From Ecdyonurus torrentis (taxonomy: Eukaryota; Arthropoda; Insecta; Ephemeroptera; Heptageniidae), in assembly GCA_949318235.1 (NCBI GenBank), contig OX439132.1, forward strand, positions 23,191,042-23,255,041: a stretch of DNA of 64,000 nt, written 5' to 3'. The position numbers and the translations under genes were made by a program. The notes below the pieces were generated by a model. That model was not told the origin of the DNA. It saw nothing but the letters and a program-made list of their open reading frames with translations, and did not search any database. This document shows, one piece after another, positions 25,007 through 44,063 of the stretch (the stretch's first letter is position 1; each line of letters starts with the position of its first letter).

Positions 25007-28000
25007 GGGTGAAACTGTTGAGCAGCACTACAAGGCACCAGACAGCAAACCAATTCCATGTTTCTTGAATGAAGAATAAATTCCCCACTATCTGAGAAAA
25101 GAACCACTCATTTTTCTCCTGCATTTTTTCTTATTGTATAATTATGCATAAAATCAATCAAGTGGGAGAAAAAAGTGCTCTTGAAAATTATAACAATTTA
25201 ATATTAATGAATTAACACAAATATGTGAAACTTATAGCTTTTGGGATGTGGTAATAATTAATACTTAAAAAATGTACACATTGCATTATTGCACACATGC
25301 TTACCCATCTGTGTGATGATTCATGGCGTCACCATTGCGTGTGAACATCTAAAACAAAATATTTTAACTATAGCATTTCACTTACTACTTAAAATCTGAA
25401 GCACATGATCTTGAACTACTAGTTCAAGCTTTCACTTCATGTTGCAATGCTACACGAATAATTTACTTGAAAGTTATTCAACATCCAATCATGGTGGAAG
25501 CATATTTACTGTGAAGAGAAGTAAAAAAATAAATTTGTTCTTACCCTGTTGAGACTCGACTCATGGTGAGCAACCTGAGCTCGTCCACTTGCAGGGGCAT
25601 TACGGAATGAGTTGCATCCTGCAGCTGGCCTGTATTACATACAACAAGACATTTAATTACACACTGAAAATATTATGTGAAATATATATTATGTTGTACA
25701 CCAAGTGTGTTTACTGAATGAAATAAAAGGGAGTAGCTTTTACAGAAGATACAAGATTCTGCTTAAATCAACATATTTTTAATGTCGTAACAATGAAAAT
25801 GTGTCATTTTGCCTTAAATCTTATGTCTTTTATGAAAACTTTTGTACGATAATAAACCAGGTTAATTATGTTACTTACTTGTATCCATAGTCCAGTGGAA
25901 TGTGTTTAGAGAAACCAGGTTGTTGATCTAAAAAATAAAATAAAATAATAATAAGGCCTAATAATAATAAAAATAAAATAAAAACGTTTAAATTTAAAAT
26001 ATGAACTGTAAAATGCAATGTAAGTGCAATTTCCAGCAAGATATATAAAGTTACTATTTTAATATATTGACTGTCACGAAATACGAAATTGAAGAGTTTT
26101 GCAAAATTTTCTCAAACTAATTATTTCTGTATAAAACCCACCTGGCCTGGAGTCAAAGAACTTATCGTAAACAACAAAATTGTTGCTCTGAGGAATGATG
26201 TGTTGGAAATCATAATGCTTAGCCAGGAAAGAAAGAAGTTTCTCTGATGGACGGTCCAAAGCCAAGTGCTCTGCCTTTACATTCTCAACCTGCAAGTATA
26301 ATATAAAAAAATCATGCAATTAAGATAACCATAAAAAAAAAAAAAAAATAAAAAAAATAAAAATTAAGTATACCCTATTAATATATCAGTAATGTACTGT
26401 ATATCAATATATTCAAAAAAAAAAAAAAAAAAAAAAATCAAATGTAACTTTAAAGTAATCAATAATCATCATCAATCAATAATGTGGTTATTTTATAATT
26501 AAATAAATTGTTTCTGAAGTTAAAATAAGAGGAACCGCATGTCCATAACAAAATGCAATTTAAATATCAGCAAGTTCTGGAACAAATTGTACTTACTTTA
26601 AGCATGTGCTCATAGAGCATCCTGCCACACCCTCTGCGCTGACAGCTCTCATGCACATAGAAGTCCAGGACACACAGAGGAGTGAGCTCATGATGGTGTC
26701 CGGCTTGGTCGAACACATACAACTTCTTGTGACCCACCTTCAGTAGACCAACTACTTGACCTCTGCAATACCATCATATAAAAAAAAAAAAAAAATTAAT
26801 TTCAGAATTTGTAACATTTTGTTTGCAGTTATATGACAACAAGTTTAATTACATTATACTGGTAACATTTTATTGTTCTGTCGGAAAAGTTGGAGATACG
26901 CAAAAACCTACTTAATTTGAATAATAAAGCAGGTAGGGTTACGTTGGTCAAATTTTTTAAAACTATTTACTCCCCAACTAAAGCTCATAGAAATGTAAAA
27001 CCAAATCTAAAAGATGAATCAAGCTTTAATTTAGTTTTTGTTTCATGATCCGACACGCTTTTAAATAATTTTTGAAAATTTGTTCAAAGTCACCCCACTT
27101 GACAGTATGTAATGTACCGCATGCAGACAGAAGGCCCGCAGACAAAATACCCTATTTGTGCGCAGCTTGCCACAACGTACCTGTGCACACAAACTGGGTC
27201 TTTCATCTGCAGGCCTTATGTCAGACATTTGTATCTTAAGTAGATAACTTGCTTAGATTTTTTTTTTTAAAGTATGTAAATTATAATCATTAAACGTAGT
27301 TACATACCGTACTTATATTGCACGTTCATAAAGTGAGGGGGAAAAAAAAGAGCTTATTTTAGCAACTATATAGCAACATTAAGTATGCTTCATTATTAAA
27401 TGTATAAAAAATTGATTTTTTGTTCCAGCCATCTTAAGAACATGTACACTCCTCCCAAATAAATCTGACCGAAACGTTAATCTCTCCAATGTTAAATATA
27501 TGAGGAAACTTTAACGCAAGCGGTCAGATTTATTTAGGGAATAGTGTACCCCTAAAGATCTCTAACGGTGACCACTGTTAAAAAAACACGTTTTAATACA
27601 AAATTCTACCCACAAAAAAATGCTTTTTAACTGCGCTAGTTTGTATAAAATATGCATATGTAAATCTGCTCAAATTATATATAAAAAAAAAAAAAAAAAA
27701 AAAAGCTATAATTAAGCATTAAGTTTAATTTTTGTACAGTTTCATTTTAAACCCAATAAAAAACTATATTATGATTACATATTATATTACATCAGCATTA
27801 TTATAAGCAACAAAAATGATTTCCTATTTTCTTTTATATAAATGTAATAACCCCACCCTATATATACAGAACGCACGCATTGGGGAAAATCCAACCTCCT
27901 GTGAATTTTAGCAATTATTGATTTATGTGTGTACACCTCTGCAGTAATTGACCCCATATATTATCGTATTTTTATATTTAAACATACTAAGAACTATAAA

Positions 28001-28570
28001 TTCATATATAATGTATACGTCATACAATTTTAAAATAAAGAATTTCATGCACCAACGTATCCAGTCTGTAAATGATACTTTTTTTTTTTTTAAACGCATA
28101 GTCGACTCATCGCCTCTACCTTATTAATTTTGCCGCATGAAAAAATTCCGCATCACATCACATCACAGCATATCGTCTTCGCAAAAGAAGCTATATAACG
28201 TGTTCGTATACATACCCATTTCCTGCATTATGGTCACAAAGTACGTAGACTCGATGATCTGAATTTTTGAGCCGCTCAGCACTTGTCACAGGCGATCCCA
28301 AACCTTGGGCAATGCCAGACGAGACACCAATATTATCCAAAATGATTGTGACTTTCTCTTGACATTCCCTAAAATACACATATCATAGAGTGTTATCCAA
28401 TTTATTGTATCAGCAAATGCTATTTTATAAGAATAAAAAATAAAATTATATGGCAATACTTACTTGATAGATGCTCCGTCAGACGCTTCGAAACCACTTG
28501 GAATCATGGATCCATCCACACATGAAATTTCATTCACAAAAATGTCTCTGATTGGAAAATTAAACTCCAT
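24646..28570 (-). CDS. ATAT1: Alpha-tubulin N-acetyltransferase 1 / MEC-17 (8 exons, 296 aa)
   Basis: Exons in order: 28464-28570, 28216-28368, 26597-26762, 26142-26289, 25879-25927, 25545-25629, 25305-25348, 24646-24784; phases close at 297 codons. The GNAT-fold enzyme transfers acetyl from acetyl-CoA to Lys40 of alpha-tubulin inside the microtubule lumen. Residues 1-175 align end to end with the catalytic domain. Cys117 in [12 protein letters not shown] and Asp154 in LALDRPS match human Cys120 and Asp157, the catalytic pair. Q128-R-R-G-C-G-R is the acetyl-CoA pyrophosphate loop. [14 protein letters not shown] and the later [10 protein letters not shown] strands are also conserved. The C-terminal third (about 190-296) is low-complexity and not conserved, as usual. 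The start [11 protein letters not shown] matches the family start. The A-rich region near 26330-26430 and two hairpins (27124-27229, 27447-27546) lie in introns. Confidence 0.95.
24949..25003. repeat. Composite poly-G/poly-A tract in ATAT1 intron 7
   Basis: About 14 G, one C, then about 38 A without interruption. Confidence 0.95.
27124..27229. mobile_element. Degenerate hairpin in ATAT1 intron 2
   Basis: CAGACAGAAGGCCCGCAGAC pairs imperfectly with the inverted right arm GTCTGACATAAGGCCTGCAG, both leading to ACCC. Arms are about 30 bp with a loop of about 45 bp. Confidence 0.4.
27447..27546. mobile_element. 100-bp hairpin element with TA flanks in ATAT1 intron 2
   Basis: The left arm CACTCCTCCCAAATAAATCT and the inverted right arm CACTATTCCCTAAATAAATC both continue into TGACCG. 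TA borders both ends (27445-27446 and 27547-27548). The size and TA flanks fit a mariner-type MITE. Confidence 0.6.
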
Positions 28571-28860
28571 GTTAATTGAATAATGGAGTTGTAATACTGA
28601 CAAATTTATAAGATTAACTTTGTTAAAAGGTACAAGCTAGCTTTCAACACACAACTCAGACAAAAATCTTCAGACTTGAGAATGAGGCAGGGCAGAAAAT
28701 GCAGCGAATATACCAGAAGAAACAGTTGAAAATGACGTCATGCGCAATCATAGCAACCAAAATAGTGACGTCACGGAGAACGCTCACGCCTTTTCTTGTC
28801 GGCGGGATTTCAGCCAACGAGGTCAAGGCCCGTTAGTCACGTGATATAAACATAGCTTTC
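28571..28860 (-). promoter_or_regulatory. ATAT1 upstream region with CRE and E-box sites
   Basis: Upstream of the ATAT1 start lie two perfect TGACGTCA palindromes (28733-28740 and 28766-28773, CRE/ATF type) and one CACGTG E-box (28838-28843), in a locally G/C-richer stretch. No TATA box is obvious. Regulatory function is inferred from motif clustering. Confidence 0.5.
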
Positions 28861-29960
28861 TAATTGGAAGATTTTGGAAACGCGCCAAAAGTAATGTAAA
28901 ATTTCGAACACCATTTTCAGCATGACATTTACAAAACTGAGGATTTTATTTGTTTTCTTGACTTTATTTCTTGTAAATTACTGATTAATTGCTTATAATG
29001 GTATATTTAAAAAAAAAAACGATAATATTAAATGAAATATTATGCACTTACGGCCATCCAAATTCATTAAATTAAATGTGATGGGATTTAAAAAAATAGA
29101 ATAAGAAAATAAAAAAAGTTTTGCAAAAACAAAGGTCTATGAACTTGCTCAGTATACCGTGTGTTTACTGTACCATAAAACAGGAAGTCCGTAACTAACT
29201 TTTCTTATCTCTGCATGGATAATTTCTTTCCTCTTCATGTCATAATTTTAGCCTTTTGTGAGTTTACTATAAATTTATTGATACACACAATGACACTATT
29301 AAAAATTGTCATTTAGATTAACCTTCTCCTTTAATATTTATTACAAGTATTTTCTTCTAATTTTTAAATCAGTTTAAAATTCAAAATTAGTTTCAGATAA
29401 AATACAAAATGTCAAAGAATGAAAGACAACATTATGTAAAAAAAAAAAAAAAAAAAAGTCAGATGAGCTCGACCGCTCAAATAATTTTAAAATATTTCGC
29501 ATTAAATTTATTACGACAAAATAATCTAAAAGACAACAAAAAGGAATATGAATGGATGAAGAAATAAATCAAATATATTTTATAAGGATAAGTTTTTATT
29601 GAGTTATCATAACTCGAAATAATATTGATAAGTTTTTTGTTAAAAAAATTTGTCAATATATGTGGTACTATTATATACAATATTTTTTTCCCCACATTAC
29701 ATTTGCTGTTAATATCACCATACAAAGAATACATAATAACACATAGGTTTGTTTACAATTTTTACAGTAATATTTCACACATACACATACCACCATCAAA
29801 TAAGATACAAAATTAATTGTATAAGGTATACTGGCTATAATATACAGTTCAGAATGCTAATATATAGTTTAATAGACTATAAAAATTCCTTTGTTCTTAA
29901 AACATCAAGCCAGTGAGGGTCTCCATGACGGTGTTTGTAGAATAATAAATTTCAAATCAA
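28861..29960. other. Intergenic interval between ATAT1 and the four-pass membrane gene
   Basis: AT-rich, with an A run of about 20 at 29439-29457. No gene or clear repeat is seen. It contains the 3' UTR of the downstream minus-strand gene. Confidence 0.6.
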
Positions 29961-36131
<6,171 letters not shown>

Positions 36132-38439
36132 TTTTTTTAAACTACACACTTAGAATTTTTCTTAACGTTAAAACTCATTAACTCATTAAAATTTTGACAT
36201 TATACCTAACACTTTTTAACTCATGGAAGGTAAAGAGAGAAAAAAAATGAGCGTCGTGAGAAAATGTTCACTGTTGCGTATAGAAAAAAAGTTTCCAACC
36301 AACAAGTTCTCTCTTATTCTCCATATAAACAAAAGTCACTATAAGTCGTGTTCCATGAACTATCGCGTTATAATTATTTTTTTTTGTACCTTTAGGAGGT
36401 CTCTTCAGAGTATCATCGTTATTTTAGCTTTCTAAGCACCACATTGGTCGTGTCGCACTATAATACTCTTTTTCACGACTGCATATTATGTTTGATGCTC
36501 TAAACTCTCGCACTCGCACTCACAACATATAGAGAAAAGGGGGAGAGAAATGAATGGGTTTTTAAAAATAAACTTCTTTTCTGTTAGGCTATTAACAAAC
36601 AAACATCAAATAAAATGATACACACGAAAGTTTTTTTTTTCTTCAAATAACAAAAAATCAACACATTTGATAAATGCGATCGATGTTCATTACATACAGT
36701 CGAAGACTTTTGTGCGTGTATTTCGCAAGGAAGCACACGCTTTTCTTTTACGAATACAAATTTTACTACGTACACTCTCAGAATATTTAACTAGCAGTTT
36801 GTCTTGAAAGCGCGTGACAGCAAATAAGAACTACTACATAAATTTTTTTTTTTTTTCCTTAAACACACATAGACGTTCGCGTTTTGAATTGAAATTACAC
36901 TATAATAATATTATTTTTATTTTAGCCACCGGCGTTTTAAGTTTAAATAAAAAAAAGTATAATACACTTTTGCTTTCTCTTCATTATAAAATGGTACGCA
37001 ACATTTCATTACGTCAGATTTTTTTTTCTGTGCGAGCTGCCGCGGCAGCGATAGGTAACGTGCGGGGTTACCTGACTATGTTTTATATACCATACACTAA
37101 GTTAGTTTGTGTATCCGCCCATTTATATCACCTCCTCCTTCTCATTTTAACCTTGAATTCTTTGCTGCTACACTTCACACCTACTTAATGATACATAATG
37201 CGACATCTATTATACTATTGTAAGCTATATGCATTCTCTCATTAAGTCTTAATTGTTGTAGTGTCCACAAGTATTATTTTACGCCAAGAAAAACACACCT
37301 AAAAAAATATTACAAAATTAAAATGCTACGTTAGGTATCACTCACTATTCACTTGATAAATATTTAAGATATTAATGATAGAAAAATTGTTTAGTGATTA
37401 ATACTACGATTTCTTGCATTTTGCTATATAAGTTGATGATTCACTACATTAAAATTCTATTAAGCTATTTTTCAGTCATGTTGAAGTCGGAAATTTTGTA
37501 AACCTTACTCATTGAAGCCTATATACTATTTAGTTATAAAAATACAGTACTTTATTATTATTATTATGACTGGGATAAATTGCTTTTCCCTGCATGATAA
37601 ATATTAATATCAATTAAATATCATAGCTACAAAAAAAAAAAAAAAAAAGGACCAGGATACTATTGTTTGGGATAATGCTAGAAATCATACACATTTTGCC
37701 GTGAAATACTGTTTTGTTTTGTTTTTATTCCCATAATTTACCAAATACAATAATCAAACTTCGTTTTAATTCATTTTTTTTTTAAATATATAATATTTGG
37801 ACTGAAATATTTTACACAATAATAAAAAAATGAAAAGTACAACATAGGATTGCACTTCAGTCCAAAAGAAGAAACTGGAAGAAAAAAAAATAACATTACA
37901 AAAAGATTTTGAGTTCTTTATTATTATTTTTTCTTTATTTTTATTTATATAGGTATATTTTTTAATAATGTTATTAATAAGAACTTTAAGAACTAATGAG
38001 AAGTTGATTGTTGACATTACAAACAGTGTTTTCAATAATTTAGCTTCACTTCACACAAAATCTAATGGCCCTACTTAATGAAAAATTATAACTTTTAATG
38101 CTGCAGATAATTGTAAAATAAAAGAAATATATATATATATAAAAATTGATATAAAAATTATACATCAATAATAGTAATAACAACAAATTCAATTGCATGC
38201 TTGAATAGTTTAAAATATTAAAATTTTAGTAAAACTTGCTTTAAAATAATACCATAGCAGAGTATAACAGTTAAAAAAAAAATATTAACAATTTGGAAAT
38301 AAAAATACTTTTTCAGTTGACTCAGTTATTTCATTTTAAGTAGATTAAATTATATGGCAGCTCATTGTAACTAAAATCTGTTACCCTGCCTTTTGAACAC
38401 AAGTTTCATTACTTACTATACTATGCATAACAGCAGTTA

Positions 38440-38473
<34 letters not shown>

Positions 38474-38966
38474 AATAATGCCTGCCGACACATAATTCCT
38501 CATTTTACTCTTATCTGTAGCCTTAAAATACTGAAGTCCTGCCCTCCTGTTGTGAGAGAGCAAGCCAACGTCACACTGGGTTTAATCACAAGGTGTACAA
38601 AAATACAGTTACATAAGTGGTCACTATTTTACTGCAATATTTGTAAAACAATATACCACAGAAACAACAAAAATATTATTGATTAAAAAAAAAAAAAAGG
38701 GGGGGGGGGGGAAAGAAGCTACAATATAAAATAAATAATAGTATTAATAAAAATATACATCTATAACTTGGTCAGGTAATTAAGATAGAAATGATTATGC
38801 ATTATGTTATTTCAAATATTGCAGCAAACAATCTTTCAAAAAGGAGGGCAGGATAGAAACAAATGTTAACATTTTTCTTACAGAAAAATAAAATAAAATT
38901 ACAAACTTCAATTTATACAGACAGCATATCTATGTTAAAATAAAAATGGGAAATCAGATTTAAATG

Positions 38967-38998
<32 letters not shown>

Positions 38999-39287
38999 AA
39001 CTGCAGGCTTTTTAAATTCCTGTAATATTTTACTCTCTAATTAAAGAGTTCATCACCAAAATTTCTATATATATATATTTTTTATACTTTACATTATCTT
39101 CTAGCTGGCCACAATTTGGGCTTAAATAATAATTACATTTTCTTTCCCTCTACAACTCCCGAGCACACACAAAAATATGCAAAGTTTTCAGCACCTCTCT
39201 TTCTCTCTCTCTCATATGTTCACTAAGCACACAGCAACTTGCAGGCGGGCGGGAGGGCGTTCGTCCTCAAATTGAAGCTTGCACTTC

Positions 39288-39320
39288 TCACAACGAGTTG
39301 TCTGAGCCCGAGTCGTCCGC
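39288..39320 (-). CDS. Candidate terminal coding exon (very low support)
   Basis: On the minus strand an acceptor-like TGCTTACAG is followed by a short frame reading ADDSGSDNSL and a TGA (39288-39290), then G/C-rich sequence that would be 3' UTR. The acidic Ser/Asp ending looks like real coding sequence, and local composition departs from its AT-rich surroundings. No upstream exon was found between here and MEP-1, so it could be an alternative last exon, an unknown gene or chance. Confidence 0.2.
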   Translation of the reverse strand, partial: ADDSGSDNSL

Positions 39321-39516
39321 CTGTAAGCACGTGCATAGTAGTTAGTCTCTACAATCACAGCATTAATGGATTATATTATTTAATACGAGAGGGCTCTCTG
39401 AGTGAGGACATATTTACACATTAAAATACTCAATTCAGCAGCTAATAAAAGAAACTACATACTGGAACTATAATAATGTATTGGATTAATAAAGTACACG
39501 TAGCACAACAAAATAT

Positions 39517-39817
39517 TTCAAGATGTAGAACACGTTGAACTATCCTAAGATACTTGAAAATCAATGTTGATTTGGCCAGTCACTTATTTCTATCTTATTT
39601 TCCACCCACAAAAAGACATATGTGGACAATCACGTCACAGCTCATCTGGTCCACATGCAAGGAAAACAAGCTAGCTGTGACATCATTGTCCGCAGCTGTC
39701 TTTTGTAAAAAGAAAATACATTAGAAATCAATGACTCCGGCCAAATCAATGTTGATATTCAGGTATGTTAGGATATTTGACAATTTTTTTTTTTGTTCAA
39801 CGTGTTCTACGCTTTTC
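39517..39817. mobile_element. Foldback MITE, diverged copy of the 50641-50960 element
   Basis: The ends (GTAGAACACGTTGAAC; inverted right end GTAGAACACGTTGAAC) and interior blocks (GAAAATCAATGTTGATTTGG, ACGTCACAGCTC, TTAGAAATCAATGACT) match the element at 50641-50960 in the same order. Arms are imperfect and the outermost bases are decayed. It is non-coding. Confidence 0.75.
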
Positions 39818-40535
39818 AGCTGGCAATAGGCTTTGATGCCTTCCGATATATTTTTTTAAGTAGACCATACATTGCACCACTAAAAGCTATACAACTGTTC
39901 ACTTCTTTGCAAATTATTATGTTGTGGGTAACTCTTATATCAAACATACAGATGAAGCAAATACAGTAACTCAGACCAATCATATAATAAAATAATATAC
40001 ATGTCTTTTGACCCAATCAATCAAATAAGTTACTTTGGGAACCAGCTAGAAACACTAAAAACAAGCACTGAAGAAAAAACAAAAGAAAGAAGAAGTGGGG
40101 AAAAAAGGAGGGGGGGGGGGAGGGGGAATGCTAAATTGATTGCACACTTACAATAAGATAGAGATGCACAATACATGTTATCAAAATTAGAGAGCCAATA
40201 TTTTTAATATTTAATTGCATCTTTTTATTATAGCCTATATTCTATTAATAACATCAAGAAGTTGGATTCTCAAATTTTGCTTTTGTAAAATAAAATACAA
40301 AAAAAAAATATAAAAAAAAATATATATATATTAAAAAAAAATAAACAAATACCTACAACAATAAATTTATTTAATTATTATTATTATTTGTTAAAACCAA
40401 GAAATTTATATGAGGTGAAATAAATATATTGTTATAAAATTATCACTTATATAGTAGGCTATATTATACAGCGTTTATAATTTTAAGCATTGAATAACTA
40501 GAAAATACAACTTTCATCGTTTCTTAATTGTTGTA

Positions 40536-40700
40536 CATCGATGCTTACCTGTCAAAGTGGCTGAACTACACTTTACAAATTCCAAGCTCACCCATATAGT
40601 TCTTTGTTAAAATGTGTAGAAGCGCCAAACATAGATCGTTCATTTTGAGTCAAATTTGTAAAGTGCAGTTCATTCACTTCGACGGGTAAACATCGACATG
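40536..40700. mobile_element. Foldback element
   Basis: The left arm ACATCGATGCTTACCTGTCA and the inverted right arm CATGTCGATGTTTACCCGTC continue through AAGTG, TGAACT and CACTTTACAAATT. Arms are about 50 bp, the whole is 165 bp, and it is non-coding. Confidence 0.65.
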
Positions 40701-41491
40701 CTTTTACGTAGTTTTCAAATTAAAAGAAAAGTAATAAATAAAATGTTCTAATGATTAATTGTAAGCGAATTTCATATTAATTTACATAATAATAATCTAA
40801 TAATTTGTACATAATAATTTGACGGAATTTCTCTTATGTCTCACTATTTGCAGTGTCAACAATTGTCACAAAATAAAAACAAAAGCACATGACTTGAAGA
40901 CACAGGGTGGTAACTTATAAGCTAATTTATTAAAGCACATATTTGAATTAATAACTATTAAGGAAATATCAATTATGTGATGATTGATAATCAAAAAGAG
41001 TTGATAGAAAAACACAACAATAGTTTAGGACAATTTGGGGAATTGGAGATAGAAATAAGCTTACATTGACTGGGATGCTGTACATACGCTATTCAACTTT
41101 TCAGCCTGGGCTAGAAAATGTTCTCTACCAGTGTTCCTGCCAGTGTAAGCTCATAACTCCCATTCCCCAAAATTTCCTTGTCTATATTCTTTAACTATCT
41201 TTAAAACATAATTTATATATAGTTGCCATATAGGTTCTGTATTTATCTTTCTTCTTTTTAATTACATGTTTAAAAATTATTATTTAAAAGAAATGTGCTA
41301 GTCCAATCATTAATCATTTTATCATATTTTTACTAAAATATTAAACTATTCTTCTTGGAAGATTGATGAAACTTTATTAAAAAGCATTCATACTATAATT
41401 TAATGTACTAGGTCTAATAAAATTAAACGTTGAAAAATATTATAAAACAGTGGGAAAAAGAGAAAAAGGGAGAAAGAAGAAGAAGAAGAAG

Positions 41492-41532
<41 letters not shown>

Positions 41533-42216
41533 CTGCCTTTTATAAAAAAGTTAGAATAATATATTATTATTAATTTTAAGTTAAGTAGTAAGAAATATAA
41601 GAAAATCACAATATCAATCCCAAAACATTAAACAAAACTCAAAAGAAGTAGATTTGCTAATATTTTGCTAATTAAATTTTTAATACAAAATTAAATAATT
41701 TGGTAACATTATAACCCCCCCCCCCCAAAAAAAAAAAAAAAAAACTTTCCCCAATCATGTAACATAATACAGCAATAGAAAATCGTTGATACTAACAAAA
41801 GTGTTTTATCAACACAAGATCGTTTCTTTTCATTTTGATATGAACCAGGTAATAATATTTTAAGTAATAACAATTATTGCTTACTATAAGTCCTTGTACC
41901 ATCATCAAGTTGTACAAGTGTAAATTTTAAAATGGCACTTAACAGTGGTGTAAATCTATCACAAGACAAGCATTTCTTGTACATCTGAACAGTTTAATTA
42001 CAATATTAATTAGTATTGCTAAAGAATTGGACTTTAAGGTAACCTTTTTTATTGTAAATTTTAAAAGAGCTTTATTGTGTTAAATACTGAATTACTATTA
42101 CTCTTCAATAATCAGCAATATGTTTTAAAGCAAACAGACTTGAATTTGATGAGTTATTCAAAGATTCATTTTAAAAAGTTGTAAAATATTTTCAAATTTC
42201 ATATGGCCAGGTTAGC

Positions 42217-42302
42217 ACTAGTGTTGTTTGAAACCCTGTTTTCTTGCACCAAAAAATGCACATTCCATTTGATTAGCCATAGCTGATCACAGGGTTTACT
42301 GG
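42217..42302. mobile_element. Short hairpin element, copy of the 54644-54761 family
   Basis: It shares AAACCCTGTTTTCTTGCACC, AAAAAATGCRCATTCCATTT and GATTARCCATAGCTGATC with the element at 54644-54761 and ends in the inverted ACAGGGTTTAC. About 20 bp before the right end are missing here. It lies directly next to the (AT)n block that precedes the LINE fragment. Confidence 0.7.
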
Positions 42303-42306
42303 TTAC

Positions 42307-42317
42307 ATATATATATA

Positions 42318-42382
<65 letters not shown>
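42307..42382. repeat. (AT)n block on the 5' side of the LINE fragment
   Basis: AT dinucleotides, with one phase break, run directly into the truncated start of the reverse transcriptase frame. Confidence 0.9.
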
Positions 42383-42384
<2 letters not shown>

Positions 42385-42386
42385 CC

Positions 42387-43391
42387 ATGTATGCAGGTAG
42401 TAAGGCATGTGTGAGAGTAAACGGAAAGTTGAGTGAGTGGTTTAAAGTGGGTAGAGGCGTTAGGCAAGGATGTGTGATGTCGCCGTGGTTATTCAATATT
42501 TTCATGGATAAATGTATAAAGTTGGCTGAAAAGTATGGAAGTGGAGTAAACGTAGGTTTGTTAATGGTGTGGATGTTGTTGTACGCTGATGATGCGTTGA
42601 TGGTGGCTGAGAGTGAGGAAGAATTGCAAGAGATGATTGATAGGTTGGAAGAAAGCACAGAACAAATGGATCTGAGAATAAATGTTGGGAAAACTAAAGT
42701 AATGGTATTTGGTGGAGAAAAGGATGATGGAAATGAATTCACACTGAATGGAGAAAAGCTGGAAAGAGTGAAAGAGTTTGTATATTTGGGAAGATTATAT
42801 CAAGAGAATGGAAGTATAGATGGGGAGATTGAGAGGAGAGTGGCGGCAGGTAGGAAAGTAGTTGGCAGCATGGCAGGATTGGCCAAGAGTGATGCTTTAT
42901 CAAACAAAGCAAAACTTACAGTGTACAATTCTGTCTTACTCCCAACTATCTTATATGGTTCTGAATCATGGGTATGTCAGAGTAGGCATATGAGTAGGGT
43001 GAATGCTGTTGGTATGAGTTTTCTCAGAAGTATGTGTGGTAAAACAAGATTAGATAGGGTAAGGAATACTTGGGTGTTGGAGAAATGTGGAGTAAAAGAA
43101 ACTGTGACTGAGAAGTATGAGAACAGTGTATTACGATGGTTTGGTCATGTTGAGAGAATGGGTGATGAAAGAATAGCAAAGCAGGTATTTCATAGTAGAG
43201 TGGATGGAAGGAGAGATAGAGGCAGGCCTAAAACATCATGGTCTGAGGTGGTTGGAAGATGTTTGAAAAATAAGAATGTACGCAGTATGAAATGCAAAAG
43301 GAAATGTATGAAACAAGGTATGAGACTGGCGGAAGCAAGTGAAGTATGTCAGGATAGGAAGTTGTGGAGGTCTATCACTGGGTCAGGATAA
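42387..43391 (+). mobile_element. 5'-truncated non-LTR retrotransposon, reverse transcriptase fragment (334 codons, intact frame)
   Basis: The frame is open from 42387 to TAA at 43389-43391. It contains the RT motifs GVRQGCVMSPWLFNIFMD (about residues 24-41) and YADDALMV (about 67-74), then thumb/C-terminal sequence LLPTILYGSESW, LRWFGHVERM and RRDRGRPKTSW typical of LINE polymerases (RTE-like or a related clade; clade not certain). The endonuclease domain and the first RT motifs are missing, so it is 5' truncated as usual for target-primed insertion. It is not an endogenous virus. A short 3' tail ends in (ATGT)n. The lack of stops or frameshifts suggests a fairly recent insertion. Codon use is G-rich on the sense strand, unlike the surroundings. 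Confidence 0.88.
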
Positions 43392-43437
43392 AACATCTGT
43401 GTTGTTGGCTTACCCCGAAAGGGATTAATAGCGTCAT

Positions 43438-43470
43438 GATATGTATGTATGTATGTATGTATGTATATAT

Positions 43471-43529
<59 letters not shown>
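43438..43529. repeat. (ATGT)n/(AT)n block, 3' tail of the LINE fragment
   Basis: Several ATGT units at 43438-43464 pass into AT dinucleotides to 43529. A short-unit 3' tail of this kind is common in RTE-type LINEs. The AT part mirrors the block on the 5' side and may be the original target. Confidence 0.8.
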
Positions 43530-43531
<2 letters not shown>

Positions 43532-44057
43532 CCAGATTTTCCGTACTTACTTAACTCATCAATAACATTACTGTAATTAGTACAGTAAAAATTCAAATTT
43601 AATTCATAAACATTCAAACTGTAACAATAAGCTCATATAGAAAATACAACAAAAACATTTGATCCAAGACTATATTAAATTATTGCTTACAACTACTCCA
43701 TTGACCTAACTAATATGGCTTACAAAAGTAACTTTAAATAGCACCTCTTTAAATATACAATATATAATGTACTGATAATCTATCATGCTATCATGTAAAC
43801 TTTTTTAAATTAATTAATAAATTGTACCAGAATAGATTCTATACTAATAAACTTCATATATCTACACATTATTCAACTGGATATGGTGTAAATGTGATGT
43901 TTTTGTATAATGGTAAGATAATAAATAACATTTATTTTAAAAAGTAATGTGAGATTATACTGAGCAATCATTGCCAATAGATATGCCACACCCATAGACA
44001 ACTGGCAACACTGTACAAAGGGCTGTTCTGATACCTATACAATATCTCACCCATTAT

Positions 44058-44063
44058 TTTATT
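44058..44063 (-). terminator. Candidate polyadenylation signal for MEP-1
   Basis: AATAAA on the minus strand about 150 bp past the MEP-1 stop codon. Confidence 0.4.
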
